DNA of 35,041 bases. Source: Bigelowiella natans CCMP2755. Its lineage: Eukaryota > Cercozoa > Chlorarachniophyceae. Shown piece after piece: positions 1-14,853 of the stretch; position 1 is the stretch's first letter, and every line of letters starts with the position of its first letter. The stretch is taken from NCBI GenBank assembly GCA_000320545.1, contig ADNK01001802.1:60001-95041 (forward strand), in the 5' to 3' direction. The notes beneath the pieces were generated by a model, which saw nothing but the letters and a program-made list of their open reading frames with translations, was not told where the DNA came from and ran no database searches. The position numbers were made by a program, and so were the translations under genes.

Positions 1-10
1 TTCATAATCA

Positions 11-55
11 AAAATAAGAAGAAGAAGAAGAAAAAGAAGAAAAAGAGGAAGAAAA
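11..55. repeat. Purine-rich (AAG)n tract
   Basis: A run of AAG/AAA/GAG triplets at the left edge. On the + strand it would encode mostly lysine, so it could be the end of a Lys-rich exon of gene A, but no splice border supports that and I treat it as simple repeat. Confidence 0.6.
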
Positions 56-242
56 ATCGCTTTAATCAAGATTCATCTATTACATTAATAAAATTCTTGT
101 GAGAAGTTGAAGTTATTGTCATTCTTATCATTATCATAGTTATAATGATAATAATAATAATTTTATTAATATTATTGCCATTATTATGCTTGCTACTTTA
201 TTTTTTTATTAATATTTTGATGATCTATCACTATTGAAAAAG

Positions 243-3418
<3,176 letters not shown>

Positions 3419-3607
3419 TTATAATAATAAAAATCATAGTCATAATAGTAATAATAATAATAATAGCAGCAGCAGTAGTAGTAGTAGCAGAAATTTACAA
3501 TATTCTCCGGTGAAGTTTGTTATTTATTCGGTAGTGCATTTCAGGAAAAGGAAGTAATCAGAAATAATGTTTTTCCACCAAATTTATTAAATATTATACG
3601 ATGTTGA

Positions 3608-3964
3608 AGCAGTGAGAGCTCAAAAGAGGATCAAACAATGTCGTATAAGATCGACGATCTTAGTCAATGTCGTGGAGAGACGTGCTTAAATCACGATGAT
3701 GATGATGATGATGACGACATATTCCTCTTGCTGATGCATTTGATCATCAATAACAGTCCTGGGAATTCGCGGGTACCGACAGTAGTCTTAAGACGCCGCC
3801 CCGCAACAGCAAGGAGTAGTAGTAGTAGCTCAAAGAAGCACGGAGCACCGAATAGTAGAGAGAGGGGTACAAAGACAAATAATAAGTCCACAACGCGTGT
3901 TCAGAATTATATAGCTTGGAGTGGTAATAGTAGTAAGACTAGCGGGGGTGGGGGGAAGCAATAA
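3608..3964 (+). CDS. Uncertain Ser/Arg/Lys-rich open frame
   Basis: Open frame just 3' of the coiled-coil gene; its first ATG is at 3638 and it stops at 3964. The second half is non-repetitive and resembles the tail of that gene in composition (Arg-rich, a run of six Ser, KKHGAPNSRERG, ending SKTSGGGGKQ), while the first part holds a GAT-encoded Asp run. It could be an extra 3' exon of the same gene, a separate small gene or chance. I found no convincing splice signals joining it to 3231-3418, so it is listed at low confidence. Confidence 0.25.
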   Translation, partial: SSESSKEDQTMSYKIDDLSQCRGETCLNHDDDDDDDDIFLLLMHLIINNSPGNSRVPTVVLRRRPATARSSSSSSKKHGAPNSRERGTKTNNKSTTRVQNYIAWSGNSSKTSGGGGKQ

Positions 3965-5037
3965 CCATCATATTAGCAGTGTGAAAATGAAATCATTGGT
4001 AGCATGCATGTATGTGCAACACGGTCGTTACGATGCTTCGATCACCGCTATTCGGATGATGATGTTGCAGTGATGAATAATTATATGTGATACATACCAT
4101 GTATATGACTACAGGATGCACAGCATATGCTGCTGTGGCATAAACAACAATGCTACATGTACTACATGCACTCGATCGCGACGTCATCACATGCACTGGT
4201 GCATGCATGGCTACAGCCTTGCTAGCTTGCGTTTTGACAAATGATTGCTACTGAGGCATGAGCTTCACACAGATAATTGTTTCGCAGCATGTCTGCGCTC
4301 TTCACGTACAGGCAAGACGCTAACCGCACCCGCCAGCTTCCATTGCGAAGTGATCTAGATCGATATGGGCCAACGCTTATTAGTCCATCAACGTCACTAG
4401 CTAGTTTTGCTCGTGTCTGTCATGCTAGCATGAAGACCCAATTATTGCATTGACCTACACATTGATAATCATATTGCAGTCGGTCATCGTAGATCGCATT
4501 TGCATCATTCATTTTCACATGATGATGCAGCAAATCAGTGACTCTAAATTTAGTTTACGAACATGGACATTGCATAAAGTCTATTATTTGTGTGTGCAAG
4601 CAAGTGTGAAGCACATATAAGTAGCACATCAAATGTTTCACATCTGTAGTTCAGTACACGTGTATAGCACATGCAATGGCACAGCAACACATGTGTTGTA
4701 GAACAGATGAAGGGCACTAGTACACATGTGTATTGTAAAGTACACACAATATAGACATTAAAGTCTATTTACACGTGCGTCGATTACGAATATGTGTACC
4801 CTTATGATATATCCTTATCCAAATTGATATATTGGCATTAGAACACGATGACTGCGTTGGGTAATAATCAACATGTACAGCTGCTGCATCTAAGCATGGA
4901 TTACACTGAAAACAAGCAAGGCATTACCAATCAAAGTCTTTTGTATTCATCGACGTATCAACATATGTATTTTCTGCACATAATCATTTATGCTCAGGTA
5001 CCATGTGAATTTGTTGGCAGCAGTTTTATGCGACAGA
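3965..5037. other. Convergent intergenic spacer with TGCTAG-type words
   Basis: Lies between the 3' ends of the coiled-coil gene and the minus-strand secreted-protein gene. No coding exon is supported. It is nearly free of microsatellites but dense in CATG, GCATGC, GCTAGC and TCGATC words. A 16-mer at 4215-4230 reappears inverted at 14543-14558 in another spacer. Confidence 0.6.
4421..4432. repeat. CATGCTAGCATG palindrome, copy 1
   Basis: Perfect 12-bp palindrome in the spacer between convergent genes. Identical copies lie at 14577, 14842 and 27260. Confidence 0.9.
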
Positions 5038-7029
5038 TTAGTCGTGTAGAATCATTTCTCCGTTTGCATAAGGATTAGCCATAACCATAGACTCTTTAAT
5101 GTTTTCTTCTTGTAGAACTGGCAAATCTGATTCTTCTCCTGGAACCATCGCTGTGTCAACGAACTCGTCAAATACGTATTGGTGTAACATCTTGGAAATC
5201 TCAGATTTCTTCTTCTCCTTCTCTTTCAAACGCAGGAAGCTAGACCAACTTGAAATAAATTTATCCGTTCCAAATGCTTCCTTTATGTTGGATTTGGTTG
5301 TTCTGCGAACCTGATGATAGTAAGGGTGCGTGTTTGCTTTTGTAGGAGAGGAAGGTATTTTCACTTCGCAAGGGAAGTTTAAACAGCCAAATATCAATTT
5401 TCATGATTTAGCATGTAGTATGACGCTGAATACCCTCTGTCCTATTCTCTATTCCCTGTTCCTTGTATTCCTTTTATGGCTCTCACCCTCTCCTCCTCCT
5501 CCTCCTCCTCCTCCTCCTCATCATCATCATCATCACAACATCTATAACCTGGACGAATAGCGGGTCTATTTTCATCTTAGCATGATCTACGAATCCTTCA
5601 AACTTAAACTTGAATTTCTGATCACTATCCATGGGACCGTTTCTCCACAGAAGAAATACGTGGATCTTGCTAACTTTCTTGGATATTGTCTTATCAAAGT
5701 ATTCCCAAAACCAGAACTGAATCTGTTCGACTCCAGCGACCTTAAGAAAGAGGGGAGTCTCCGTAGCACAATTCTTCCATTGAGCACCAAATCTTTGACA
5801 CGTAACAAACTGCCATCGTGGGATATCCAAGTAATACGCCCTAATTATCATCATATAAATATGTAAGAAATGGCACACGCGCGCGCACACACACACACAC
5901 ATACACACACACACACACATACACACTCTCCACGCACGCACAAAAGTACTGGTATCGTTTGATCTGCTCACAACTCTACTGTGCTGCTGCTGCTGCTGAT
6001 AATGATGATGATGATGAAACCACAAAATGTATACAGAGGCGGTGGTGATGATGGTGGTGATGGTGGAGTAGAATGTACAAATTTTTAATAATATATGTAT
6101 TTACCACTTCCCAGGAAGCGTCTCTGTTGTCGCTGGTTGGCCATTATAGTGCACCATGCCAGTGATACCCATGTATCTCTTCGCATCATTTTGTATGTTA
6201 TCGCCTGCAGCAACGATCAGCACATAGTAGGTGGTTTAGCACAACAAATACCTGCCGTCGATCTAACGCCAAAATGCATCATACACTTATTGCAAGTAGA
6301 CAAGAATGTCTAGTAGTCTTAATGTACTTGTACTCTATTCTCATACTAGCCATCTGTACACCGCCACTACTACTACTACTTCTACTACTACCTATTGCCA
6401 ATGTCATTGTGCCACGATGGAGGGCGCGACAGAAGAACTCCATGAACATTTCACCAGATACAATCTGTAAAATGTTTAAAGTAAGAACATAGAACGAAGA
6501 AGGAGGAACTGCTCTCGAAAAATAATAAGGCTGTATTTTGTACGGTGTTATGCAGACAACGATGGCGACGAAAGCAAAGCAACCACGACGATGTTGGAAC
6601 CTTTCCTCTGCCCGGGATGGCAAGGCTCGACTGTTTCTGAAATGTGCATGACGGGATATCCGTAGAGTCTCTATCTATTTGAGACAAGTCCACAGCCTCC
6701 AAGTCACTGAAATCTGGAGGGTTCTCACTGTCGCTGTATTTATATTTTGTGTATGCGATAGTTATATTACAATACAAATAATTGAACAAAGATTTCCGAT
6801 GGAGAAGAAAAAGAATCCAGATCGAAAGATCAATAGAATGAAAGAGCAAGTGGAAATATCGATGAAAAGATGACCTGAAATTCCCCTCCCTTGCAAATCT
6901 CGGTAGTTTGGATGGAGCAAGCTGTGCACCTCCTTTGCTGGAGTGTTCATTATTTCCGGAGTGGCGTGATGTAACAACGGCAGCGATATGCGTAGTGCAG
7001 AAGAGGGTAATGAATAGCAAGTAATTCAT
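5038..7029 (-). CDS. Predicted secreted protein of unknown family (339 aa, 6 exons)
   Basis: Exons in transcript order: 7029-6875, 6727-6601, 6464-6392, 6204-6105, 5840-5549, 5310-5038 (TAA stop). All five introns are GT..AG and phases match throughout. The ATG at 7029 was chosen because it starts a short hydrophobic leader (MNYLLFITLFCTTHIAAVV) that looks like a cleavable ER signal peptide; an in-frame ATG at 7152 is less likely. After an acidic linker, about residues 94-245 form a compact, aromatic-rich region (FMEFFCRALHRGTMTLAIG, YMGITGMVHYNGQPATTET, QIQFWFWEYFDKTISKKVS). The C-terminus has a Lys/Glu-rich stretch (RLKEKEKKKSE) and an acidic end. There is no second membrane segment, so a lumenal or extracellular product is inferred. 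I do not recognise the fold or active site. It is divergent from the PPR gene. The intron after exon 3 begins with a (GTA)n repeat. Confidence 0.72.
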
Positions 7030-7692
7030 TGTTGGCCTTCTTCGGTGTCTTATGTCGTCCACAAAATTGAAGAAGTGACCTTGAGGAAAGTGGGGAGAAG
7101 GCAAGATCAGTATATGTATAGAAGATGCCATCACCTGCAAGGGATCGGCCAATAGGTTTCGGCTCGTTCACCAACTAATTATATAGTAGTGACTGTGTTG
7201 CACCCTTCTACGATTTAGTTTGCATGTGACCAAAGTGGGTTAGTTAGTTAGTTAGTTAGTTATTCTGTTCGCGCCCTTGACTTGGTAGGGTGGGGGAATA
7301 CCTCATTCAAATTTGAATCACTCACCGGTTTTTATTCGATTTCAGCGTTCAGTACCCGATACTATCCACCACATCAACAACAAACAACAACAACAACAAT
7401 AACAACAATCACGGAGGAAAAACATTCCTACTCGTATGATTTTCTTCGATGAATTATCTGTCTTGCCATTGTTCTTAGTTTTTTATGTTATAAACTGTTG
7501 TCGTAAGACAGAAAAGTCCTTCTATTCGTTTCTTCGGTCTATTTTTTGAAGGAAAATGGCTTCCGGACCACCCCTCAGGTACCCCACTTTCGTTTCTTTC
7601 ACATGTTACTTCAATATAGGGCGAAAAGGTAGAGTCTAGATTGCTTTGAATCTCGGTTCAAAAAATACCGTCGAAGATAATGGGGAAATTTC
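7030..7692. promoter_or_regulatory. Divergent upstream region, secreted-protein gene and PPR gene
   Basis: 663 bp separate the two start codons. It holds a (TTAG)n stretch near 7239-7262, a CAACAA-rich run near 7374-7410 and a weak TATA-like TTATAAAC near 7488. An ATG at 7557 could start a short upstream exon of the PPR gene, because ending at CTCAG before GTACCC gives the phase needed to join at 7697. Confidence 0.45.
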
Positions 7693-10387
7693 ATGATAAG
7701 ATTAAAGCAACAGGGTTGTGATAATGTGCTGTGGAAACTCACTAGGTTTTGGGGGTTGGTAATATGCTGGATGATATGCTCCTCGGAAGCGGAGCGATTA
7801 AGCTTGCGATCCTCAGTTTTGAAAAGATGTAAAAGTTCGCAGATAAGCCAGTCGTCTAGACGAACGTTCACTTCTCGCATCCCTCTCCTTCCTCGACGAG
7901 TATTGGGTAGGAATATGGGAATACAGCAGCAACAACTAGGACAAGATCATCAACTTTTCCCATCAATTGGAGGTCTACGGCAACCCATCCAGGAGAACTT
8001 TTATAGCAAAAATCGAATAGGGTCATCTATTACCGCATACGAGTCGAGAACAGCAGCAACATCGTCATCATCAGACTCACCCCCTAAGACTGATAGTCGT
8101 CGAGTTCTTCTCAGGTAAAAGTTTAAAGGACTGAGGGTATACAAATAAGGAAATGATAAGAAGAGAAATATTGTTAACAATAACTATAGTAATAAGTATA
8201 TTTGTCAGACATTAGGTGCTTGCTTCGTTAAAATAAGTATTTTTGTCAGACATTAGGATGCTTGTTTCTGTCGCTTCTCACTCTTCATGCGTCATTCCTT
8301 GCTTTCAACCATACCTACCCCCCTAGTAGCTTGACTTTTACATAAATCATAAAACGAGATAATGACATCAGGAAAATCGAGCAAGCTAGACGTCCGGAGG
8401 AGCTTCGTTTGTTGGTGTCCAAACTACGAACAAAGCAAGGCCAAATGAAGCGGGATGAGTACCGACGTGTAGTCGCCGCCACCGCAGCCCAGGGACTAGT
8501 AGACGACGTTAAGGGTGTGTACATGCGTGCTAGCGCGCGTGGGGGGGGAGCGTGTGCGTGTGCGTGTGCGTGTGTGTCTGTGTGTGTTTAATCAAGGAAT
8601 AGAAAAAGAGTATCCACCAATAATTAGCTCTTATATACATATATATCTTGAAACTCAGAGCTGCTTCTGTCTGCACGCGACAATGGGCGTGAGACAATAC
8701 ACGTTCACAATGCAGCTATTAGTGGGTTAGGACGTGCTGGAAAATGGCAGCAGGTAGTAGTAGTAGTAGTAGTATTGCTAGTATTACTAGTATTGATAGT
8801 AGTAGTAGTAGTAGTAGTAGTAGTGGCAATAGCAGTAGGTATTTAGCAGTGTTAAAAACAAATAAGTGCAGGTGTCAGTTACAAGGGATGATGGGATGAT
8901 GATGCAATGTTGGTGATAGATAGAGAAATGTTGCTAGATGATGATGACGATCATGATCCTCATAGTATCTATCGTTTATCCCTCTCTCTCCCCTGCCCTC
9001 TTTGTTTGTCTACCTGTCTGCCTCTATCTATCTTCCTCCTCATTACAAACACTACCGTATCTTAGGCGCTTGAAATCCTGCATTCAATTCCAATTCAAAG
9101 AGACACTGTTTCCTACAATGCAGCACTCACTGCTTGCCAGGCAAACAAAGGTGGTTGCATATTACAATAATAATAATAAAAAAAATATTAAAATTATAAT
9201 AGTATTTCCCAAAATAAAACATTTATTCTCTTCGGATAGAGATATAAAAAGACAAATGTCGCAACAATTTCTACACCAATCCATTATGATCATAATCCAG
9301 AACTACGTTATCATGTCAATTTACAGCAAATCACCAAATCTCGAAGCTCCTAACTGAGATGGCACAAGCTTCGTTGAGACGTAATACTATCACATACAAC
9401 ATCGTTCTCAAGGAAAGAGCGAAATCAATAAGTCTGGACTCAGCTCTCAAAGTACTCGATGAGATGGACGATGCAGGTATGTAAAGGAGGGGGGAAGAAG
9501 AGAGCAATGGAATAATACATTTAAGTACCAAAAAAGGATAATACCAAGACAGATGAGAGAGAAAAAGAGACAACAAAGAGAGCATAGCATATAGCTCTGA
9601 TTTCATACATACAATGACCATACTGCGCCCTCCATCTTACTCTTTCTCTTTCTTCTTATCCTTGATAGGTGTACGTAAAGATGTGTTTACTTTCACAAAC
9701 GCTATCTCTGCATGCGCTCCTTCTGGAAATTGGGAGATTGCTTTCAACCTCTTAAGGATGATGCGACAAAACGGAATCCGCCCAACAAATGCTCCCTACA
9801 GTGCTGCCATCAGCGTGTGTGAGAAGGCTGGTGTGTGGGAACAAGCCTTGGAGGTAAAGAGGAAGAGGAATATATCAAAAAAGAAGATGAATGAATGATT
9901 GAAGAAAATTGCCAATTGTTGTTATTTTTGTAGCTCTCCATCTACCTCTCCTATGACAACCCTCATCATTATCACCATTGTTTTAATCATTATCATCATC
10001 ATCGTCACCATCAAAATTAATCACCAACCAGGTGCTCAAAGAGCTTCACAGTCTAGGTTTAAAGCCTTCCCAAATCACATTAAGTGCAGCCATATCAGCA
10101 TTTCGCCATCAGCCCTCTCTTGTGAATGCGGTACGTCCTATTCTAAAGTACTGCTAGTGCATCAGTCATAATAAAGCATCAACACCATGCATGATGATGA
10201 CAAGGCAGTAACGTTGCTGTTTATGTGGATGACTGATTTCCTCCTCCTCCTCCTCCTCTTCTCCAGGTCAAGACCTTTCAGTTTATGAAAGTGCAAGGGT
10301 CACGAGCTAATGTCAAGACATATGGCTCGATGATGACTGCCTATACCAGCAAAGGCTTGTGGGAGAATGCTCTTGATCTGCTACAGG

Positions 10388-10426
<39 letters not shown>

Positions 10427-11309
10427 GTGCTGGTTAATAGAGGTTGATTATGCGCCGGTAATGTATTTTAAGTGAGAGGGATGATAATTCTGTTTCAACA
10501 AAGTAATCTACCACTACTTTCTCGGGCAGCATTGCCACCCCTTTTCCATAACTGAAATCTTCTGATCTTCCCCCCCCTCCCCCCCTCTTTTCTTCCTTAC
10601 TTATTTCTTTCTCCTCCCCTCATTGCTGAAACTATAACCACTGTTCTTCCTTGTTTGTTCTAATAACAGGAGATGAGAGGCTCTTTGACAGCGCCAACAG
10701 CACAAATTGTCAATTTAGCTTTGGAGGCATGCGTACGTGCTGGTGAAACACGTGAAGCCTTGAGTCTTCTCCGTAGTGCTAAATCCCAACCGGACCTACC
10801 CTACGATGCGGTCAGCTACCAAATCTGCATGCAGGGCATTAAGCGGAGGATGATGATGATGGCTCGAGGTAGAAATGACGATGAGGCCACAACTGCTCTC
10901 TACGATGCACAAAACCTCCTGCTTCAGATGGAAAATGAGGAGTCGGCTGCTGGTACTGGTGGTGGTAGAGATGGCGATTTGAAAGTGACAACAAGGGTAT
11001 TTAACACATACTTAGCCATTGTTGGAGAAGTGGAAGGGGTCGATAGCCTCTTAGACCAAATCAAGCAAATGGAAACAAAAGGAGTTGAGAAGGACGTTTT
11101 CACGTACAACATAGCCATTAAAGCGTGTGGAAAGGTAGTAGCAGTAGTAGTAGTGGTAGTAGTAGTAGTAATAGTAGTAGACAACTACATCAACAGAATT
11201 CCTAGGAAAAGGAAGAAAATGTATTACTACAGCAGAAAGCTGATTAGAGTGCTGCTGTTCTGACGACTCTCCAGCATTCTCATCATCTTGATGATATATG
11301 TATGAATAT

Positions 11310-11340
<31 letters not shown>

Positions 11341-11647
11341 GGTGTTGTTTGAACCATAATAACAAGGATGGCCGCTGGGAGGAAGCTCTTTCTCTTTTCA
11401 ATGAGATTAAGAATATGCATTCGCTAACACCGGATGCTCGCACATATGCATCTTGCATATCTGCATGTGCTCCTGCTGTTCCTGATGTTGCTTTGGAACT
11501 CTTCTACGACATAAAGAAGAAGAGGGAGAGGGGAGGAGGAGAAGACTACAAGGTAGATCTGAGAGTAGTTTTAAAACAAATAAAAGAGATTAATTTCACG
11601 GATGAGAGCAATTCGGTGTGGACGATGCAGATGCAGATGCAGATAGA

Positions 11648-11688
<41 letters not shown>

Positions 11689-11741
11689 GAGGGTCAAGGA
11701 GGGATGGACGGTACCAACCATAGCAATACCATATAAGTTAA

Positions 11742-11774
<33 letters not shown>

Positions 11775-14065
11775 GGAACGTATATGATAGCAGTGGAGGG
11801 AGCATTTCAAACGTTGTCATCGTCGTCGTTGTTCGTTCTGACAAAGTAGCAACATTACAATATATATATTTTCCACATATATTATTATTATTATTATCAT
11901 TTTATCACAGGAGGAGGGAATATACTATCCGGATGCATTCGTGTATGCAGCAGCACTTGATGCATGTGCTACGAAGAAGGTAGTAAGTAAGTAGTAGCAC
12001 CATTACGCAACATATGCTAGTCATAGTACCAGCAGGTACTGGGGAAATAATAGCTATAGAAAACATCTGCAATGAATAGTGTCGTATAGTGAGCCGTGTA
12101 GTAGCTTGCTTGTAGCGTGATTCTAACGCATCACGGATTAGAATCTAAAGAAAGAAGATAATATCAACAATATAGCAGCAGCAATTAGATAGTACCGATT
12201 AAATCCTCCTATGCACATTGCTCTCCCTTAAATCACCAATGCTCCTGCTAAAACGTACTGTTGTTGTAATCTTATCACCACCAATTTCCCCCCCCCTATT
12301 CAGTCTACTCATTTGTTCTTGCTGTGCTATTGCTATTTTTGTTGGCAAAATTCTTTCTTTTCCTAGGATGGCATGCAAGCTATAACGCTGTTAGAAGACA
12401 TGGAGAGAAATAACGTGCAAAAGACTCTTCCGGTGTATACAAATGCTATAGAAGCCCTCAAGCATAGCACCAGTACTATGGCCGATGACGGCAGAACTAG
12501 CTTGAGAGATGTAGCAATGAAGTTATATCTTCAAGCAGAGAACTTAATCAAGGTACTGCTACTAGGAGCCACTTCGGGCTGATAATATATTTGAAGCATT
12601 TGTTTCTGTGCGTGTAAGCTTTTCTTGCAATATAGGAAGAATATAGAATATACTGGGTTATGATTCTTTCTCTTTCTCTCTCTCTCTCTCTCTCTCCCTC
12701 CCTCCCTCCCTCCCATTTATAATTCAAATACATCATTTATATAAAAACATGTATTTGTTGTGTGCGTGTACGATATTTGAATGACCACACACAAAATATT
12801 TCATTTGCAGGAGAGTGGAGAGGATCGGTCTGCAGGTGCGACCGCAGCAATGAGGACGTTCAGAGCAAAGAACGTTGATCTTAGGCAGAAACATTGGAAG
12901 GTATTACGACTACTCCTTTGAGTTGGGATATATATTATGCGAACAACATCTATATTTTCATTTGGCATCATATATCGTTATCGTCGTCTTCAACTTATTT
13001 GTCTTCTTACTACCAGGAAACGTGGAATAAGTTGCGTGATAACGTGCCAATAGAACCAGAAGGACAATTCACCGAGCGATTCTCACGGCCAGCAGAGTTT
13101 GCTTCCTTTGCCAATGAAGATGAGCATGATGACAGGTAGTAGCAAACGAACAACTAGCAGCAGGAACAACACTTATTTATTAACTTTTACTCAATCATCC
13201 ACGAGATATGATGGATTGATTGATCTTTGCATTCAATTGGGAATATAGATGATGTAGCAGATGATGATAAGGCATCATCGTTGTAATGAGAATATTACAT
13301 TATTATTCTGTATTATTCTGAATGTGGTGATATACTATCCACTTATAATAACGATATGGTTCTGTTAGATAACAAGTAACAGCGTTTATATCGTCCTCCC
13401 CTTTCCTCCTCCTCATCATTTTCTTTATTCTCTTGATCGTAATTTATACAGAAATCTGGAGAGTGGTTTCGAAATTAGTGAAGCTGATGAGATAAAGGTC
13501 GCACCCTCCCATTGGTGCTCTTTTATTTCTACGCTCCCACCTTCTATTACCTGTTATTCTTTGATCGGTGGCTAACAAATCCCCTTCTCCTCCTCTCACT
13601 CTCCCCCCGCCCTTCAGGTGGTTATGGAGTTGAAACGGCAGGGACTAGTGCAGGAGGATGATGATCAGGCAAATGATGATTTATCTCCATATCCTTCATC
13701 TGGAGAGACAATACAAGACGAACAGCGGTCTGAGGATCAGGAGAAGCCCAAGAGCACAATCAAAGCAGGTGTAAGCAACTTCCCTGATGATGATGCTGAC
13801 CTTGATGAGCTTTGGGACGATGCGGATGAAGAGGACGTCAACGACGAGGTAACTTAGTTATACACATATTTGCATGCAAGGCATTTTATGTAATTTCGAG
13901 CCATATTTTTTGGCCATTTCAAGCAGACAATAATTGTAGGAATTTTCTATTTGCTAATATATGTGCATAAACGATTATCATCAGGCATGGGAGAGTATCG
14001 ATCCTTTGGAAATCCCTGAGATAGCGGAGATGATGACGATGAAAAGGAAAACGGATGATAACTGA
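7693..14065 (+). CDS. P-class pentatricopeptide repeat (PPR) protein, 889 aa, 16 exons
   Basis: Exons: 7693-8114, 8372-8507, 9066-9150, 9327-9476, 9669-9853, 10032-10130, 10267-10386, 10670-11134, 11367-11552, 11911-11979, 12367-12552, 12811-12900, 13017-13135, 13452-13497, 13618-13848, 13985-14065. All junctions are GT..AG with consistent phases. From about residue 155 to 690 there are roughly 13 repeats of about 35 residues, for example VFTFTNAISACAPSGNWEIA and NAPYSAAISVCEKAGVWEQA, typical of P-class PPR proteins that bind organelle RNA base by base. One repeat, near residue 455, is expanded by a Met/Arg- and Gly-rich insert. No DYW, E or SMR domain is seen. The C-terminus (about 790-889) is strongly acidic (DELWDDADEEDVNDE). 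The N-terminus has a hydrophobic patch then a basic Ser/Arg stretch, compatible with organelle targeting but not proof. The start is uncertain (7693, or spliced from 7557). Confidence 0.88.
8191..8264. repeat. Imperfect tandem duplication, period about 41 bp
   Basis: AATAAGTAT...TTTGTCAGACATTAGG appears twice (8191-8216 and 8232-8257), each followed by a TGCTTG word. Lies in the first intron of the PPR gene. Confidence 0.85.
8754..8824. repeat. Two (TAG)n tracts with a diverged link
   Basis: TAG triplets at 8754-8774 and 8802-8824, joined by variant TAT/TAC triplets, in intron 2 of the PPR gene and in sense orientation. Confidence 0.85.
10387..10423. repeat. (GT)n fused to a splice donor
   Basis: The intron after exon 10267-10386 starts GTAGGTGTGTG and continues as a pure GT repeat, so the donor itself lies in the microsatellite. 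Confidence 0.85.
11135..11180. repeat. (GTA)n fused to a splice donor
   Basis: The intron after exon 10670-11134 begins directly with GTAGTAGCAGTAGTAG and continues as imperfect GTA triplets for about 45 bp. Confidence 0.85.
11652..11775. repeat. (GA)n and (CTA)n tracts in one intron
   Basis: A GA run (11652-11683) and a CTA run (about 11742-11775) in the intron between exons 11367-11552 and 11911-11979. An ATT run follows near 11880, close to the acceptor. The CTA run is antisense to the usual TAG orientation. Confidence 0.85.
12669..12714. repeat. (CT)n followed by (CCCT)n
   Basis: A pyrimidine run within the PPR-gene intron between exons 12367-12552 and 12811-12900. Confidence 0.85.
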
Positions 14066-14206
14066 GAAGAAGACAATGTTGACGCTGTTAAGAAAGAACC
14101 TCACGTATCACTAACTATAATGGTGACGAGATTCGACATGCTTGCCAACAGCGTATGGTGAAGGTATTATCATGAAAGAATAGGTCCTTCGTTGAAAATA
14201 ATCGGT

Positions 14207-14212
14207 AATAAA
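14207..14212 (+). promoter_or_regulatory. Candidate poly(A) signal of the PPR gene
   Basis: AATAAA lies about 142 bp after the TGA stop. It is the canonical hexamer, but the organism's actual signal is unknown. Confidence 0.35.
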
Positions 14213-14430
14213 AATCAGCCTTACAATGATGCGTAATCACTTCAATGTACATTCTACGCATGTCTTGCTAGTGTGTCGCTAGATGTTGAATAGCACACAA
14301 GCTCTGCAGGCTGTACAGCTAACTGTTCCCTAACTTCACAATGCATCGCGCTACTTGCTAGCTAGCTAGCCCTAACTCTAGAACACAGCTAAATAGTCCA
14401 GATCGACACATGCTAGAAATCGGCGACACT

Positions 14431-14462
14431 CACTGCTAGACTGATTGACCACTGCTAGACTG
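14431..14462. repeat. 13-bp direct repeat CACTGCTAGACTG
   Basis: Two perfect copies (14431-14443 and 14450-14462), just before a one-mismatch palindrome CATGCCAGCATG at 14466-14477. Confidence 0.85.
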
Positions 14463-14576
14463 TGCCATGCCAGCATGAAGAAGATGTACACATCTAGATA
14501 TCTCTAGCTAAATCTAGCTAGCTAGACATCTAGCTTCGATGTGCAAGCTAGCAAGGCTTGTTAAAATGTTGCATGT

Positions 14577-14588
14577 CATGCTAGCATG
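14577..14588. repeat. CATGCTAGCATG palindrome, copy 2
   Basis: Perfect 12-bp palindrome in the spacer upstream of the phosphofructokinase gene, 265 bp from copy 3. Confidence 0.9.
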
Positions 14589-14841
14589 TTTGCACACATT
14601 GCTTGTGCAGCGCCTGTCTAGCTGTCACCACCAGACCATGCAATTGCTAGCTAGCCGCCAGATCGCACAAGCGATTTCCGATCCAGACCATTCATGCTCA
14701 CGCGTCCAAAACGAACGACATTCACACGCCAGCATGTCAAGATCTCAGAGATGCCACGCGCGCCAACCACGTCTGGACGCGTGCGTGCGTGCTAGCCACA
14801 ACAGACACAGTGCATGTTGTTCATGTCACGTCACATGTGCG

Positions 14842-14853
14842 CATGCTAGCATG
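14842..14853. repeat. CATGCTAGCATG palindrome, copy 3
   Basis: Perfect 12-bp palindrome in the same spacer as copy 2. Confidence 0.9.

Noticed and set aside
3965-4800. tRNA or small RNA gene in the spacer
   Set aside because: I looked for a TTC-rA T-loop box with paired arms and found none; the many CATG/CTAG palindromes give only short local hairpins.
5881-6000. Possible extra exon of the secreted-protein gene near the CA repeat
   Set aside because: Exon 6204-6105 joins exon 5840-5549 directly in phase; adding this segment breaks the frame agreement and has no good donor.
5483-6025. A 180-aa minus-strand frame as one protein
   Set aside because: Only its middle (5549-5840) is a real exon of the secreted-protein gene. 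The N- and C-terminal parts are CA and GAT repeats, and splice borders and phases fit the exon alone.
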